DNA of 64,000 nucleotides, taken from Mycobacterium sp. ACS1612. GTDB taxonomy: Bacteria > Actinomycetota > Actinomycetes > Mycobacteriales > Mycobacteriaceae. Positions 7,585 through 16,090 of this stretch are shown here, one piece after another. Positions within the stretch are counted from its first letter, which is position 1; every line of letters begins with the position of its first letter. Under the pieces are notes generated by a model. That model worked only from the letters and a program-made list of their open reading frames with translations, did no database searches and was not told where the DNA came from. The translations under genes were made by a program, and so were the position numbers. The DNA lies in assembly GCF_001667505.1 (NCBI RefSeq), contig NZ_LZHZ01000067.1:1-64000 (forward strand), written 5' to 3'.

Positions 7585-9153
7585 CTAGGGGGCCCGGTGC
7601 TTGCCCGCCGGCTCCGCCTCCACGGCGGGCTCTGATTCGTCGGCGTGTTCGTGCCGGCCGCTGATCAGCAGGCCGAGCAGCGCGCCGACCACACAGACCA
7701 GGGCCGTGATCCAGAAGATCTCGCCGTACTGCATGACGTAGGCCGTGCGGACGCGGGCCGCCTGCGCGGCGAGCCGCTCGACCAGGTTGTTCCCGGTGCC
7801 CGCGGGCAAGCCGGCCAGAATCTGGTTGAACCGGTACAGGCCCCAGGCGCTCAGGGCCGCGATCCCGATCAGCATGCCGATCATCCTGGCCACCACCACC
7901 GCAGCCGACGCGACGCCGTGCTGTGCGGCGGGCACCACCCGCAGGGTCGCCGACGTCAGCGGTCCGATCACCAGGCCGAGGCCCAGGCCGGCGATGGCCA
8001 AGTCGGTGTCCAGCACGGGCACGCTGAACAGCCCGAGGTCGTGCCGGGCGGCCAGCAGGTCCACCGGCCACTTCGAGATCAGCCAGTAGCCGCCTGCCGC
8101 GATCATCAGGCCGACGAACGCCACGATCCGGTCGCCGACCTTGGTGGCGACCCAGCCGCCGAGCAGCGCGCCGATCGGCAGCGCGATCAGGAACCGCAGC
8201 AGCAGTGCGGCGGCCCCGTTCTTGTCCATGCCGAGGACGCCCTGCCCGAACAGTTCGACGTTGACCAGCGTCACCATCAGCGCCGCGCCCGCGGCCAACG
8301 AGGCGCCCAATGCGCACAGGAAGGGCCGGAAGTGCACGCCCGCGGGTTCGATCAGTCGGGTGCGGGCGAACTTCTCCCACACGAAGAACGCCACACACGC
8401 GACCAGCGCGCCGATCAGCAGGGGTGGGCCGTAACTCGGCAGCACGGTTTTTCCGTCGGGTGCCGGGTTGTAGAGGCCCCACGTGGCCAGGCCCAGCGTA
8501 ATGGCCAGCAGCACGCCGCCGATCACGTCGACCTTCTCCGGGTGCTCGGACTTCTCCTTCGAGGGCAGGCTGAAGTGGATCATCACCATCGCGATCACCA
8601 CGAGCGGCACGTTGATCCAGAACACGTCGCGCCAGGTGTTGAGCGCCCACACCACCGCGACGCCGTACAGCGGGCCCAACACGCTGCCCAACTCCTGTGC
8701 GGCGCCCACACCGCCGAGCACTGCCGCGCGGTTGCGGGCCGCCCACAGATCGGCCGCCAGAGCCAGCGTCACCGGCAGCAGTGCGCCACTGGCGATGCCC
8801 TGGATCGCGCGTCCGATGATGAGCTGCGTCAGATCATTCGACAGCGCGGTGACGACTGAGCCGATCGCGAACCCGGCCAGGCTGACCTGCAGCACGAACT
8901 TGCGGCCGAACCGGTCGGATGCCCGACCGAGCAGCGGCATGGCCGCGATGTAGCCGAGCAGATACCAGGTGACGATGGGCGTGACGCGCTGGATCTGATT
9001 GATCCCGATACCGACGTCTCGCATGATGTCGGTCATGATCGTGACCACGACGTAGGTGTCCAGCGCACCCAGCAGCACCGCCAGGCTGCCAGCGCTGATC
9101 GCGACTCTGCGGCTGGTTGTCGCCGGCTTGACGGCTCCTGGCGACGAGCCCAT
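7585..9153 (-). CDS. MFS efflux transporter, P55-like (Rv1410c)
   Basis: Protein of 522 aa with 12-14 membrane helices. The first helix 'ISAGSLAVLLGALDTYVVVTIM' contains the Asp of motif D1, and motif A 'GRASDRFGRK' follows helix 2. The C-terminal tail is hydrophilic and rich in Glu/His (residues about 500-522). In M. tuberculosis the homologue P55 works with the lipoprotein LprG to move triacylglycerol and related lipids to the outer envelope, and influences drug susceptibility. The start overlaps the lprG stop by ATGA, so the pair is cotranscribed with lprG first. Confidence 0.93.
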   Translation of the reverse strand: MGSSPGAVKPATTSRRVAISAGSLAVLLGALDTYVVVTIMTDIMRDVGIGINQIQRVTPIVTWYLLGYIAAMPLLGRASDRFGRKFVLQVSLAGFAIGSVVTALSNDLTQLIIGRAIQGIASGALLPVTLALAADLWAARNRAAVLGGVGAAQELGSVLGPLYGVAVVWALNTWRDVFWINVPLVVIAMVMIHFSLPSKEKSEHPEKVDVIGGVLLAITLGLATWGLYNPAPDGKTVLPSYGPPLLIGALVACVAFFVWEKFARTRLIEPAGVHFRPFLCALGASLAAGAALMVTLVNVELFGQGVLGMDKNGAAALLLRFLIALPIGALLGGWVATKVGDRIVAFVGLMIAAGGYWLISKWPVDLLAARHDLGLFSVPVLDTDLAIAGLGLGLVIGPLTSATLRVVPAAQHGVASAAVVVARMIGMLIGIAALSAWGLYRFNQILAGLPAGTGNNLVERLAAQAARVRTAYVMQYGEIFWITALVCVVGALLGLLISGRHEHADESEPAVEAEPAGKHRAP

Positions 9154-9851
9154 CAGACCGTGGGCTTGGTGACGGTGACCGGCTTGCCCCAGTCACTGCA
9201 CGTCATCGTGAGGCTGTTGTTGGGCGACACTTCGAGCTTGACCTGCACCAGTTCGTGGTTGCCGTCCTCGCGGATCCACGCGGTGCCCGGCACCGGGCCC
9301 GTCACCTTGAGCTGCGGCGCGATCTTGTTGACGGCGTCGGCGCTCACGGTCCCGGTGATGCGGACGGCGTCGACGCCGTTGATGTTCTCGCGGCCATCGG
9401 CTTTGGGATCCGAGAAGTTGGCCAGGATGTTGCCGAAGCCGACGTCGGGGTTCAGCAGCGCCGACACGTCGTAGATGTCGGCGGCGGGGCCGAAGTCCTG
9501 GAAGCTGCCTTTGGTGATCGCGCCGAACAGGTTGCCGTCAGCCACCACGAAGTCGACGCCCTCGAGGCGCTGACCCAAGAAGATGATGTTGGCCGTGCCC
9601 TGCGCGGCGACGGCGGGTTTGTTGGTCAAATCGCCTTCTAGGGTTTCGATCGGCAGATCCTGGATCTGGCCCTGCACCGACAGCTTCAGGTGGACGCTCG
9701 TTTGCGCCTTCGTCGTCTCGCTGGACTGCTTGAGCAGGGTGGCCGCGTCGGGCAGTGCTTTCGACGAATCCTGGGAGTTCGAGGAGCACCCTGCGATCAG
9801 GGCGACGGCGGCAAAAAGGGCGGCGAAGATCGCCAAGAGGCGCGTCTGCAT
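9153..9851 (-). CDS. lprG: lipoarabinomannan/triacylglyceride carrier lipoprotein LprG
   Basis: Protein of 232 aa. A type II signal peptide 'LLAIFAALFAAVALIAGCSS' places the lipobox Leu-Ile-Ala-Gly-Cys at Cys21. The mature part has the LppX/LprAFG fold features: 'AATLLKQSSETTKAQTSVHL', 'LEGDLTNKPAVAAQGTANI' and 'TGTVSADAVNKIAPQLKV'. The family has a hydrophobic cavity for acylated glycolipids and triacylglycerol. It precedes the MFS exporter in a two-gene operon, as in Rv1411c-Rv1410c. A leaderless promoter is placed just before the ATG. Confidence 0.96.
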   Translation of the reverse strand: MQTRLLAIFAALFAAVALIAGCSSNSQDSSKALPDAATLLKQSSETTKAQTSVHLKLSVQGQIQDLPIETLEGDLTNKPAVAAQGTANIIFLGQRLEGVDFVVADGNLFGAITKGSFQDFGPAADIYDVSALLNPDVGFGNILANFSDPKADGRENINGVDAVRITGTVSADAVNKIAPQLKVTGPVPGTAWIREDGNHELVQVKLEVSPNNSLTMTCSDWGKPVTVTKPTV

Positions 9852-9857
9852 GACTGC

Positions 9858-9863
9858 ATCGTA
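9858..9863 (-). promoter_or_regulatory. -10 element of a leaderless promoter for lprG
   Basis: Minus-strand TACGAT lies exactly 6 nt before the lprG ATG (9851). Confidence 0.55.
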
Positions 9864-9957
9864 GAGGGTGCGCTCACACCAACGTGTCGCGCGTACTCCC
9901 GGCCGAAGGGCAAACGTGGCTTCCGAACTGGACTTTCGACACCGGTGTGCGGCTGGT

Positions 9958-9963
9958 TACTCT
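9958..9963 (+). promoter_or_regulatory. -10 element of a leaderless promoter for riboflavin synthase
   Basis: TACTCT lies 6 nt before the GTG at 9970. The lprG and riboflavin synthase promoters are divergent within 118 nt. No FMN riboswitch (RFN element) could be recognised in this gap. Confidence 0.55.
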
Positions 9964-9969
9964 GGCCCG

Positions 9970-10590
9970 GTGTTCACCGGAATCGTCGAAGAACTGGGCG
10001 AGGTCGTAGCCAAGGAAGAACTCGGCGACTCGGCCCGGTTGGTCATCCGCGGACCTGTCGTGACGGCCGACGCAGGGCACGGCGATTCGATCGCGGTCAA
10101 CGGTGTCTGTCTGACCGTCGTCGAGGTGTTGCCCGACGGTGTCTTCAGCGCCGACGTGATGGGTGAAACGCTGAACCGATCGAGCCTGCGCGGTGTCGGC
10201 GTGGGCAGCCAGGTGAACCTCGAGCGGGCGGCCGCGGTCAACAGCCGCCTTGGCGGGCACATCGTGCAGGGCCATGTCGACGGGACAGGGCACGTCATCG
10301 CGCGGACGCCGTCGGAACATTGGGAAGTCATCCGAATTGCCTTGCCCACAGCGCTGTCTCGATACGTCGTCGAGAAGGGGTCGATCACGGTCGACGGGGT
10401 GTCCCTGACGGTTTCCGGTCTCGGCCATGACTGGTTCGAGGTGTCGTTGATCCCGACGACGCTGCAACTCACCACTCTCGGCAGTGCCGAGGTCGGCACC
10501 CGCGTGAACCTCGAGGTCGACATCATCGCGAAGTACGTGGAGCGTCTCCTCGGCTCCACCGACGACGACAGCGGCGCTGGCAACGCCTGA
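9970..10590 (+). CDS. ribE: riboflavin synthase alpha subunit
   Basis: Protein of 206 aa (called ribC in M. tuberculosis). It has two lumazine-binding barrels. The first begins 'MFTGIVEELGEV' with 'VNGVCLTV' and 'NRSSLRGVGVGSQVNLERA'. The second begins 'GGHIVQGHVDGTG' with 'VDGVSLTV' and 'RVNLEVDIIAKYVERLL'. It dismutates two 6,7-dimethyl-8-ribityllumazine molecules into riboflavin. GTG 9970 is chosen because the protein must begin at the canonical 'MFTGIVEE' and a -10 element sits 6 nt upstream; the open frame before it is not conserved. Confidence 0.96.
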   Translation: MFTGIVEELGEVVAKEELGDSARLVIRGPVVTADAGHGDSIAVNGVCLTVVEVLPDGVFSADVMGETLNRSSLRGVGVGSQVNLERAAAVNSRLGGHIVQGHVDGTGHVIARTPSEHWEVIRIALPTALSRYVVEKGSITVDGVSLTVSGLGHDWFEVSLIPTTLQLTTLGSAEVGTRVNLEVDIIAKYVERLLGSTDDDSGAGNA

Positions 10591-10940
10591 CAGCCGATTC
10601 ACAGCTTGGCCCAGCTTCCACAGCCCCGGTTCCGAATCGGGATCTCGGCTGTCAACACAGGCATGCTCCGATGAGCTTCTGCGGCCTATACACCATTAGC
10701 CGACGGGCAGAGTTAAATTTGCCCTGACGCACGGGCGTGTCGCCTGCACGCTATTGTTCGCCCAGTTCACAGCGGTGAAACCAACAGCTCGCGGCTTGCG
10801 TCCGACACAGTCGTATGGTTTGCGAACGATCCTTGCCAGTTATTGACGCACATGTTAAGTTTCGCCGCAGTTATTTGAAAATTCATGTATCGGCCTCCGG
10901 GCCCCATGAAGCCGTCACTCGGGGGAGTCGGGAGCCTGAC
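10591..10940 (+). other. 350-nt intergenic region before the VCBS surface protein
   Basis: It has no supportable gene. The first 60 nt contain a loose inverted repeat (CAGCCGA at 10591-10597 with TCGGCTG at 10645-10651), enclosing a smaller CCCG/CGGG stem, which may end ribE transcription. The right part is AT-richer and carries the promoter described separately. The open frame reaching into it from 10815 is an unsupported upstream extension of the next gene. Confidence 0.5.
10833..10861 (+). promoter_or_regulatory. candidate promoter for the VCBS surface protein
   Basis: TTGCCA (10833-10838) and TAAGTT (10856-10861) are separated by 17 nt, a reasonable housekeeping-sigma -35/-10 pair. The predicted start near 10868 gives a leader of about 73 nt with GGAG 6 nt before the ATG at 10941. 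Confidence 0.35.
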
Positions 10941-13370
10941 ATGTCGGCAGCTAAGCGTGGCAAGCATGCGAAGCGACCCGAGAGGGCTGGTCGCGCGAGC
11001 GGGCTAGCGGTCGCTGTCGGCCTCGGGGTCGCGGTGGTCACCACAGGTCACGGCGTCGCGTCTGCCACCACAGGCGAGAACTCGACCTCAGGGTCACCGG
11101 ACACCGACGGCGGATCGAAGTCGAACACCACAACCGACTCGGGCACAACGACTTCCGGTGCAACGGGCACCTCCGGTGCCACCACAGGCACGGAGTCGGA
11201 GCACCCGTCGACGTCGACGTCGACTTCGACGACAACCACGAGCACGACCTTGTCGGGATCGCAGACCACGACCACCACGACCTCCGGCGATGGTCCGACA
11301 ACGTCGGTCAGTGCCTCCGGTGGTTCCGGCACCACGGTCTCGACGGTCCCGCACGAGAACTCGTCTACGCCCACGCCGCCGCAGGCCGCCGCCGAACCCA
11401 CCACGGAGAAGCCCAAGCCGCAGGAACACGACCAAACACCCTCGGAGACAACGACTCCGACGCCCGAGGAGACACCAGCGACCGATGACAAGCAGAAGTC
11501 GGCGCAGGCGGTGGTAGGGGAGAAGGCCGCGGTCACCCAGCCCGAAACCGGCGAAACCGTCACGGCCGCGGCGCAAACCGCGGAGCCGAAGACCGCGCAG
11601 ACGGTGGTGGGGCCCCTCGCACGGACAACGGTGGCGACCACCGCGGTCACCCCGCCGACGTTCGGGCTTCCGACCGTGACCCTGCCGCCGTACCCCACCA
11701 TCCCCGGCGTATCACCGACGAGGGTGGCGGTGGCCGTCGTCGTCGTGTTGGGGCGTGCGCTGCAGACCGCGCTGTCGGGACCCATCCCGAATCCGATCGC
11801 GATCCCGATCTACATGGTGCTGGTCGCGGCGTATCAGCGCCTCACCGAGATCGCGCTGAACCACGTCCCGGTCGTCACGCAACCGACTCCGGCGCTTCAG
11901 GTTCCGGTGCTGGGCACAATCACGGGCACGCTCGTCGCGACCGATCCGGACGGTGACCCGCTGACGTTCACCTACACGCAGCCCACCAACGGCGGCCTGG
12001 TCGTTGTGACGAACGTGCCCCTGACGAACCAGTACGCCTACGTCTACACCCCGCCACTGCTCGGCGGCGGGGGGCCGAACTCGTTCACCGTCACCTTCGA
12101 CGACACCGGCGTCGGGGACCACTTCTACGCTCCGAACGGCCACACCACCTCGTACACAGTCAGTCTCGACGTGCCCACCGCGACGGTCGGCCCACGCGAC
12201 AGCATCGGGGTGGTGCGCGGCGGCTTCGCGGGCGGCAGCGTCGACGGGCGGACGTACAGCCTTGCCAACGGCAACACCGCTGGCGCGACCGCCACGTCGG
12301 CGTTCACCACCCTCGGCGGCATCGTCAGCCTCAACACGACGACAGGCGACTGGACCTACATACCGGCGGTGTCCGGCCACAACATCCTCGGAATCCCGGA
12401 CAACACAGACAGTTTCGTGGTGACCGTGGACGACGGCGTCCACGGCGCCGTCCAGACGACGGTGTCGGTCGGCGCGGACCTCGGCATCGCGGTGACAGGG
12501 GCGAACACGAACACCTCCAACGGCGCCTACAGCGGTTCGTTGGACATCCCGGTCGGCGACAACGGATTGCTGACCTACTCGGTGGGCACCGGGCCGTCGT
12601 CGAAGGGCAGCGTCTTCGTCACCTCGACGGGCGGCTTCATCTACACGCCGACGCCGCAGGCGCGCCACGCCGCAGCGGCTGCCAACGCCACCGCCGCCGA
12701 CAAGACGGACACGTTCACCATCAAGGGCACCGACGCCAACGGCAGGTCCATCACCGTCACGACGGTGTCGGTGAACATCCTGCCCGCCAACAGTGCACCG
12801 GCCGGCGGCACCGCCACGTTCCCCGCCGCCAACGCGAACGGCGTCATCACCGGCTCGGTGACAGGCATCACCGACGCCGACGGCGACACGCTGACGTACA
12901 CCGGCACGGCCGGTAAGGGCACCGTCACCTTCAACGGCACCACCTTCACGTACACGCCGACGTTGGACGCCAGGCATGCGGCAGCCGCCGACAATGCCGG
13001 CACCGCCATCAAACAGGACACCATCACCATCACCGTCGATGACGGGCACGGCGGCACGGCGACATTCAGCAGCGGGGCGTTCAACGTCACCCCGCAGAAC
13101 ACCGCGCCGGCCTACACCAACGTCGGCAAGTCCAGCGGTGGCGTGCTGGGCCTGACCAAGACGTGGACCGTCAACGGCATGATTGACGCCGACGACGACA
13201 CGCTGACGCTGGCCGTCACCTCCCTTCCATCGGGCGGATTGCTGAATCTGCCGGTGATCCTCGGCAACACCGTGACCCTTGTGAGCCTGCTCACCGAGAG
13301 CGGCAAGACCTTCGTGGTCACCATGTCCGACGGGCACGGCGGGAAGGTGCCGATCACCTTGACGATCTAG
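10941..13370 (+). CDS. large secreted Ser/Thr-rich protein with VCBS/cadherin-like repeats
   Basis: Protein of 809 aa. ATG 10941 has GGAG at 6-nt spacing and gives a basic N-terminus plus hydrophobic signal segment 'ASGLAVAVGLGVAVVTTGHG' ending in an Ala-Ser-Ala site. Residues about 45-245 are low-complexity Ser/Thr/Gly/Pro, a likely extended or O-mannosylated stalk. From about residue 310 there are roughly five tandem beta-sandwich repeats with VCBS-type signatures: 'ATDPDGDPLTFTY', 'DDTGVGDHFY', 'VTVDDGVHGAVQTTV', 'TDADGDTLTYTG', 'TITVDDGHGGTATF', 'DADDDTLTLAV'. Two carry 'ARHAAA' blocks. Such Asp/Gly loops usually bind Ca2+ in extracellular adhesins. No LPXTG sequence or C-terminal membrane anchor is seen. 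It sits between riboflavin genes where M. tuberculosis has Rv1413-Rv1414. Function unknown. Confidence 0.8.
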   Translation: MSAAKRGKHAKRPERAGRASGLAVAVGLGVAVVTTGHGVASATTGENSTSGSPDTDGGSKSNTTTDSGTTTSGATGTSGATTGTESEHPSTSTSTSTTTTSTTLSGSQTTTTTTSGDGPTTSVSASGGSGTTVSTVPHENSSTPTPPQAAAEPTTEKPKPQEHDQTPSETTTPTPEETPATDDKQKSAQAVVGEKAAVTQPETGETVTAAAQTAEPKTAQTVVGPLARTTVATTAVTPPTFGLPTVTLPPYPTIPGVSPTRVAVAVVVVLGRALQTALSGPIPNPIAIPIYMVLVAAYQRLTEIALNHVPVVTQPTPALQVPVLGTITGTLVATDPDGDPLTFTYTQPTNGGLVVVTNVPLTNQYAYVYTPPLLGGGGPNSFTVTFDDTGVGDHFYAPNGHTTSYTVSLDVPTATVGPRDSIGVVRGGFAGGSVDGRTYSLANGNTAGATATSAFTTLGGIVSLNTTTGDWTYIPAVSGHNILGIPDNTDSFVVTVDDGVHGAVQTTVSVGADLGIAVTGANTNTSNGAYSGSLDIPVGDNGLLTYSVGTGPSSKGSVFVTSTGGFIYTPTPQARHAAAAANATAADKTDTFTIKGTDANGRSITVTTVSVNILPANSAPAGGTATFPAANANGVITGSVTGITDADGDTLTYTGTAGKGTVTFNGTTFTYTPTLDARHAAAADNAGTAIKQDTITITVDDGHGGTATFSSGAFNVTPQNTAPAYTNVGKSSGGVLGLTKTWTVNGMIDADDDTLTLAVTSLPSGGLLNLPVILGNTVTLVSLLTESGKTFVVTMSDGHGGKVPITLTI

Positions 13371-13421
13371 GGTCGAAGCCCAGGTCAGGGGAGCGGCAAT
13401 AACTATCCAGCGGGTGTGGTT

Positions 13422-13427
13422 CATACT
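13422..13427 (+). promoter_or_regulatory. -10 element of a leaderless promoter for ribBA
   Basis: CATACT sits 6 nt before ATG 13434, the same geometry as fmt, rpe and ribE. This supports ATG 13434 over the in-frame GTGs at 13416 and 13431. Confidence 0.5.
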
Positions 13428-13433
13428 GTTGTG

Positions 13434-14705
13434 ATGACGAGGCTGGACTCCGTGGAGAGGGCGGTTGCCGACATCGCTGCGGGCAAGGCCGTTGTCGTCA
13501 TCGACGACGAGGACCGGGAGAACGAGGGAGACCTCATTTTCGCCGCCGAGAAGGCCACTCCGGAGCTCGTCGCATTCATGGTCCGTTACACCTCCGGCTA
13601 TCTGTGTGTGCCGCTCGACGGCGAGATCTGCGACCGGCTCGGGCTGTTGCCGATGTACGCGGTCAACCAGGACAAGCACGGCACCGCATACACCGTGACC
13701 GTTGACGCGAAAACCGGTGTGGGGACGGGTATTTCGGCTTCTGACCGTGCCACGACCATGCGGCTGCTCGCCGATCCGTCAAGCGCCGCCGAGGATTTCA
13801 CCAAACCGGGCCACGTCGTGCCCTTGCGGGCCAAGGACGGGGGGGTGTTACGCCGCCCCGGTCACACCGAGGCCGCGGTCGACCTGGCCCGACTGGCGGG
13901 ACTGCAGCCCGCGGGGGCGATCTGCGAAATCGTCAGCCAGAAGGACGAAGGCGCGATGGCGCAGACCGACGAGCTGCGGATCTTCGCCGACGAACACGAT
14001 CTGGCGCTGATTTCGATCGCCGACTTGATCGAATGGCGGCGCAAACACGAAAAGCACATCGAACGCGTCGCCGAGGCCCGCATCCCGACCCGGCATGGGG
14101 AATTCCGCGCGGTCGGCTACACCAGCATCTATGAAGACGTCGAGCATGTGGCGCTGGTCCGCGGCGACATCGCCGGACCGCACGGCGACGGGCACGACGT
14201 CCTGGTCCGCGTGCACTCCGAGTGCCTGACCGGCGACGTATTCGGCTCGCGTCGCTGCGACTGCGGGCCGCAACTGGACGCCGCGCTGGCGATGGTGGCT
14301 CGCGAGGGCCGCGGGGTGGTGCTGTACATGCGTGGCCACGAGGGCCGCGGCATCGGTCTGATGCACAAGCTGCAGGCCTACCAGTTGCAGGACGCGGGCG
14401 AGGACACCGTCGACGCCAATCTGAAGCTGGGTCTGCCCGCCGACGCCCGCGACTACGGCATCGGCGCGCAGATCCTGGTCGACCTTGGCGTGCGGTCCAT
14501 GCGGCTGCTGACCAACAATCCCGCCAAGCGCGTCGGCCTAGACGGCTACGGGCTGCACATCATCGAGCGGGTGCCGCTGCCGGTGCGCGCCAACGCCGAG
14601 AACATCCGCTACCTGATGACCAAACGCGACCGGATGGGTCATGATCTGACCGGGCTCGACGACTACGACGAAGCGGTGCCGGGCGAGTTCGGCGGAGCGC
14701 TATGA
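13434..14705 (+). CDS. ribBA: bifunctional DHBP synthase / GTP cyclohydrolase II
   Basis: Protein of 423 aa (ribA2 in M. tuberculosis). The N-terminal RibB domain makes 3,4-dihydroxy-2-butanone-4-phosphate from ribulose-5-phosphate and carries 'VVVIDDEDRENEGDLIFAAE' and 'RPGHTEAAVDLARLAGL'. The C-terminal RibA domain opens GTP and has the zinc site 'SECLTGDVFGSRRCDCGPQL' and catalytic 'MRGHEGRGIGLMHKLQAYQL'. Both enzymes therefore look intact, although RibA halves are degenerate in some actinobacteria. The start is chosen at 'MTRLDSVERAV', which is conserved. The end overlaps ribH by 4 nt (ATGA). Confidence 0.97.
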   Translation: MTRLDSVERAVADIAAGKAVVVIDDEDRENEGDLIFAAEKATPELVAFMVRYTSGYLCVPLDGEICDRLGLLPMYAVNQDKHGTAYTVTVDAKTGVGTGISASDRATTMRLLADPSSAAEDFTKPGHVVPLRAKDGGVLRRPGHTEAAVDLARLAGLQPAGAICEIVSQKDEGAMAQTDELRIFADEHDLALISIADLIEWRRKHEKHIERVAEARIPTRHGEFRAVGYTSIYEDVEHVALVRGDIAGPHGDGHDVLVRVHSECLTGDVFGSRRCDCGPQLDAALAMVAREGRGVVLYMRGHEGRGIGLMHKLQAYQLQDAGEDTVDANLKLGLPADARDYGIGAQILVDLGVRSMRLLTNNPAKRVGLDGYGLHIIERVPLPVRANAENIRYLMTKRDRMGHDLTGLDDYDEAVPGEFGGAL

Positions 14706-15175
14706 GCGGTACCGGCGTTCCCGATCTTCCGGATCTGGATGCATCGGGCATAACGCTGGCCATCGTCGCCAGTACATGGCACGAGACCATCTGCGATGCC
14801 CTCCTAGAGGGCGCCCGAAAGGTGGCCGCCAACGCCGGCATCGGCAACCCCACCATCGTGCGGGTACTCGGCGCGATCGAGATCCCTGTGGTGGCACAGG
14901 CGTTGGCCGCCCAACACGACGCGGTGGTGGCACTCGGCGTGGTGATCCGCGGCGAGACGCCGCATTTCGACTATGTCTGCGACGCGGTCACCCAAGGGTT
15001 GACCCGGGTGTCGCTGGATGCGTCGACCCCGGTGGCCAACGGCGTGCTGACTACGAACACCGAGCAGCAGGCCCTTGACCGGGCCGGTTTGCCCGACTCG
15101 GCCGAGGACAAGGGCGCGCAGGCCGCGGCCGCCGCGCTGTCGACAGCGCTGACCCTACGTGAACTGAGGTCATGA
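14702..15175 (+). CDS. ribH: 6,7-dimethyl-8-ribityllumazine synthase
   Basis: Protein of 157 aa. It condenses 5-amino-6-ribitylaminouracil with dihydroxybutanone phosphate. Seen: the N-terminal 'LAIVASTWHETICDALLEGA' substrate loop, 'RVLGAIEIPVVAQALAAQHD', 'ALGVVIRGETPHFDYVCDAV' and 'VANGVLTTNTEQQALDRAG'. The family forms icosahedral or pentameric shells. It is coupled to ribBA by ATGA and to the next gene by another ATGA. With ribD and ribE it makes all steps from GTP to riboflavin, apart from a phosphatase, encodable in this window. Confidence 0.97.
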   Translation: MSGTGVPDLPDLDASGITLAIVASTWHETICDALLEGARKVAANAGIGNPTIVRVLGAIEIPVVAQALAAQHDAVVALGVVIRGETPHFDYVCDAVTQGLTRVSLDASTPVANGVLTTNTEQQALDRAGLPDSAEDKGAQAAAAALSTALTLRELRS

Positions 15176-15627
15176 GTCAGGACTGGGATGTCGAGATACG
15201 GCCCCATCTGACACCGTATTTCGCGTACGGGGCGGCCGCGTTGATCGTGACCGCTCATGTCGCCGTCGGCGCGTTGCTCAAGATCGCCTCAACCGGCGTG
15301 ATCTTCCGGACGGCGGACCAGGTGGCCATCGCGCTGCTCGGCGTCGTGATCGCCGGCGCGGTGCTGTTGTTCGCGCGGCCGCGGTTACGTGTCGGCTCGG
15401 CAGGAGTCGCGGTGCGAAACCTGATCGGCTACAGGCTCATTCCGTGGTCGGACGTGGTCGACGTCTCGTTTCCGCGCGGGGCGCGGTGGGCCAGGGTCGA
15501 CCTGCCCGACGACGAGTACGTCCCGGTGATGGCGATCCAGGCCGTCGACAGAGAGCGCGCCGTCGACGCCATGGACACAGTGCGGGAGTTGCTGGCCCGC
15601 TACCGGCCTGACATCAGCTCACGCTGA
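15172..15627 (+). CDS. PH-domain membrane protein (Rv1417-like)
   Basis: Protein of 151 aa. Two membrane helices (residues about 18-40 and 50-65, 'VAIALLGVVIAGAVLLFARP') are followed by a bacterial PH-like domain: 'LRVGSAGVAVRNLIGYRLIPWSDVVDVSFP' and 'YVPVMAIQAVDRERAVDAMD' in adjoining blocks. Bacterial PH (bPH) proteins of this shape are common in actinobacteria and have no defined role. The ATG overlaps the ribH stop, so it is the last gene of the ribBA-ribH operon. The 3' end overlaps the convergent GNAT gene by 14 nt. Confidence 0.85.
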   Translation: MSQDWDVEIRPHLTPYFAYGAAALIVTAHVAVGALLKIASTGVIFRTADQVAIALLGVVIAGAVLLFARPRLRVGSAGVAVRNLIGYRLIPWSDVVDVSFPRGARWARVDLPDDEYVPVMAIQAVDRERAVDAMDTVRELLARYRPDISSR

Positions 15628-16090
15628 GCGACATCGCGACTTCGCCGCGGTCGCACGGGTTTTCGCCGTTCTGCAGGGTGAAGCCGAGGCCCTCGTACAC
15701 ACCGCGGGCCACCGCGTTGTCATGAGCCACCCGCAGGGTGACGGTGCGTGCCCTGCGGTCGCGGGCCCACTCCACCGCCGTAGCCACCAGTGGGCGCGCC
15801 AGACCCTGACCGCGGACCGCCGGGTCGAGCCACAGGGAATAGAGGTACACGGTGTCCGCGCTCTCCAGTTGCGCGCCGATCAACCCGACGGGACGGTCAC
15901 CGATCAGCACGGCGAACTGCGCGTGCTCGCGTAGTCTGCGACGCCACTGCGTAGCGGTGAACGCCGACTCCTGTCGGAACTGCGGATCATCCTCGCCCAG
16001 AGAATCGCTCAATGCCCGCAACCGCACCCCCGCGAACACCCGCCAGTCCGAGTCCGTCAGCCTGGCGACGCGGGCCGCCACACTTGTCAC
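15614..16090 (-). CDS. GNAT family N-acetyltransferase
   Basis: Protein of 158 aa. GNAT motif A is clear in 'LYSLWLDPAVRGQGLARPLV' (Arg/Gln-x-x-Gly-x-Ala-type acetyl-CoA pyrophosphate loop), followed by 'VTLRVAHDNAVARGVYEGLG', the motif-B region with the usual Asn and Tyr. The substrate is not deducible. GTG 16090 overlaps the stop of the gamma-glutamyltransferase gene (GTGA), making a two-gene minus-strand operon. Confidence 0.9.
   Translation of the reverse strand: MTSVAARVARLTDSDWRVFAGVRLRALSDSLGEDDPQFRQESAFTATQWRRRLREHAQFAVLIGDRPVGLIGAQLESADTVYLYSLWLDPAVRGQGLARPLVATAVEWARDRRARTVTLRVAHDNAVARGVYEGLGFTLQNGENPCDRGEVAMSLSVS

Noticed and set aside
9864..9969. FMN riboswitch upstream of riboflavin synthase
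   Set aside because: I looked for the conserved RFN blocks before ribE and ribBA and saw none; both genes look leaderless, leaving no space for one.
11712..13679. 655-aa minus-strand ORF opposite the VCBS protein and the start of ribBA
   Set aside because: Arg/Val/Gly-rich shadow with no domain. It spans two plus-strand genes and their intergenic promoter.
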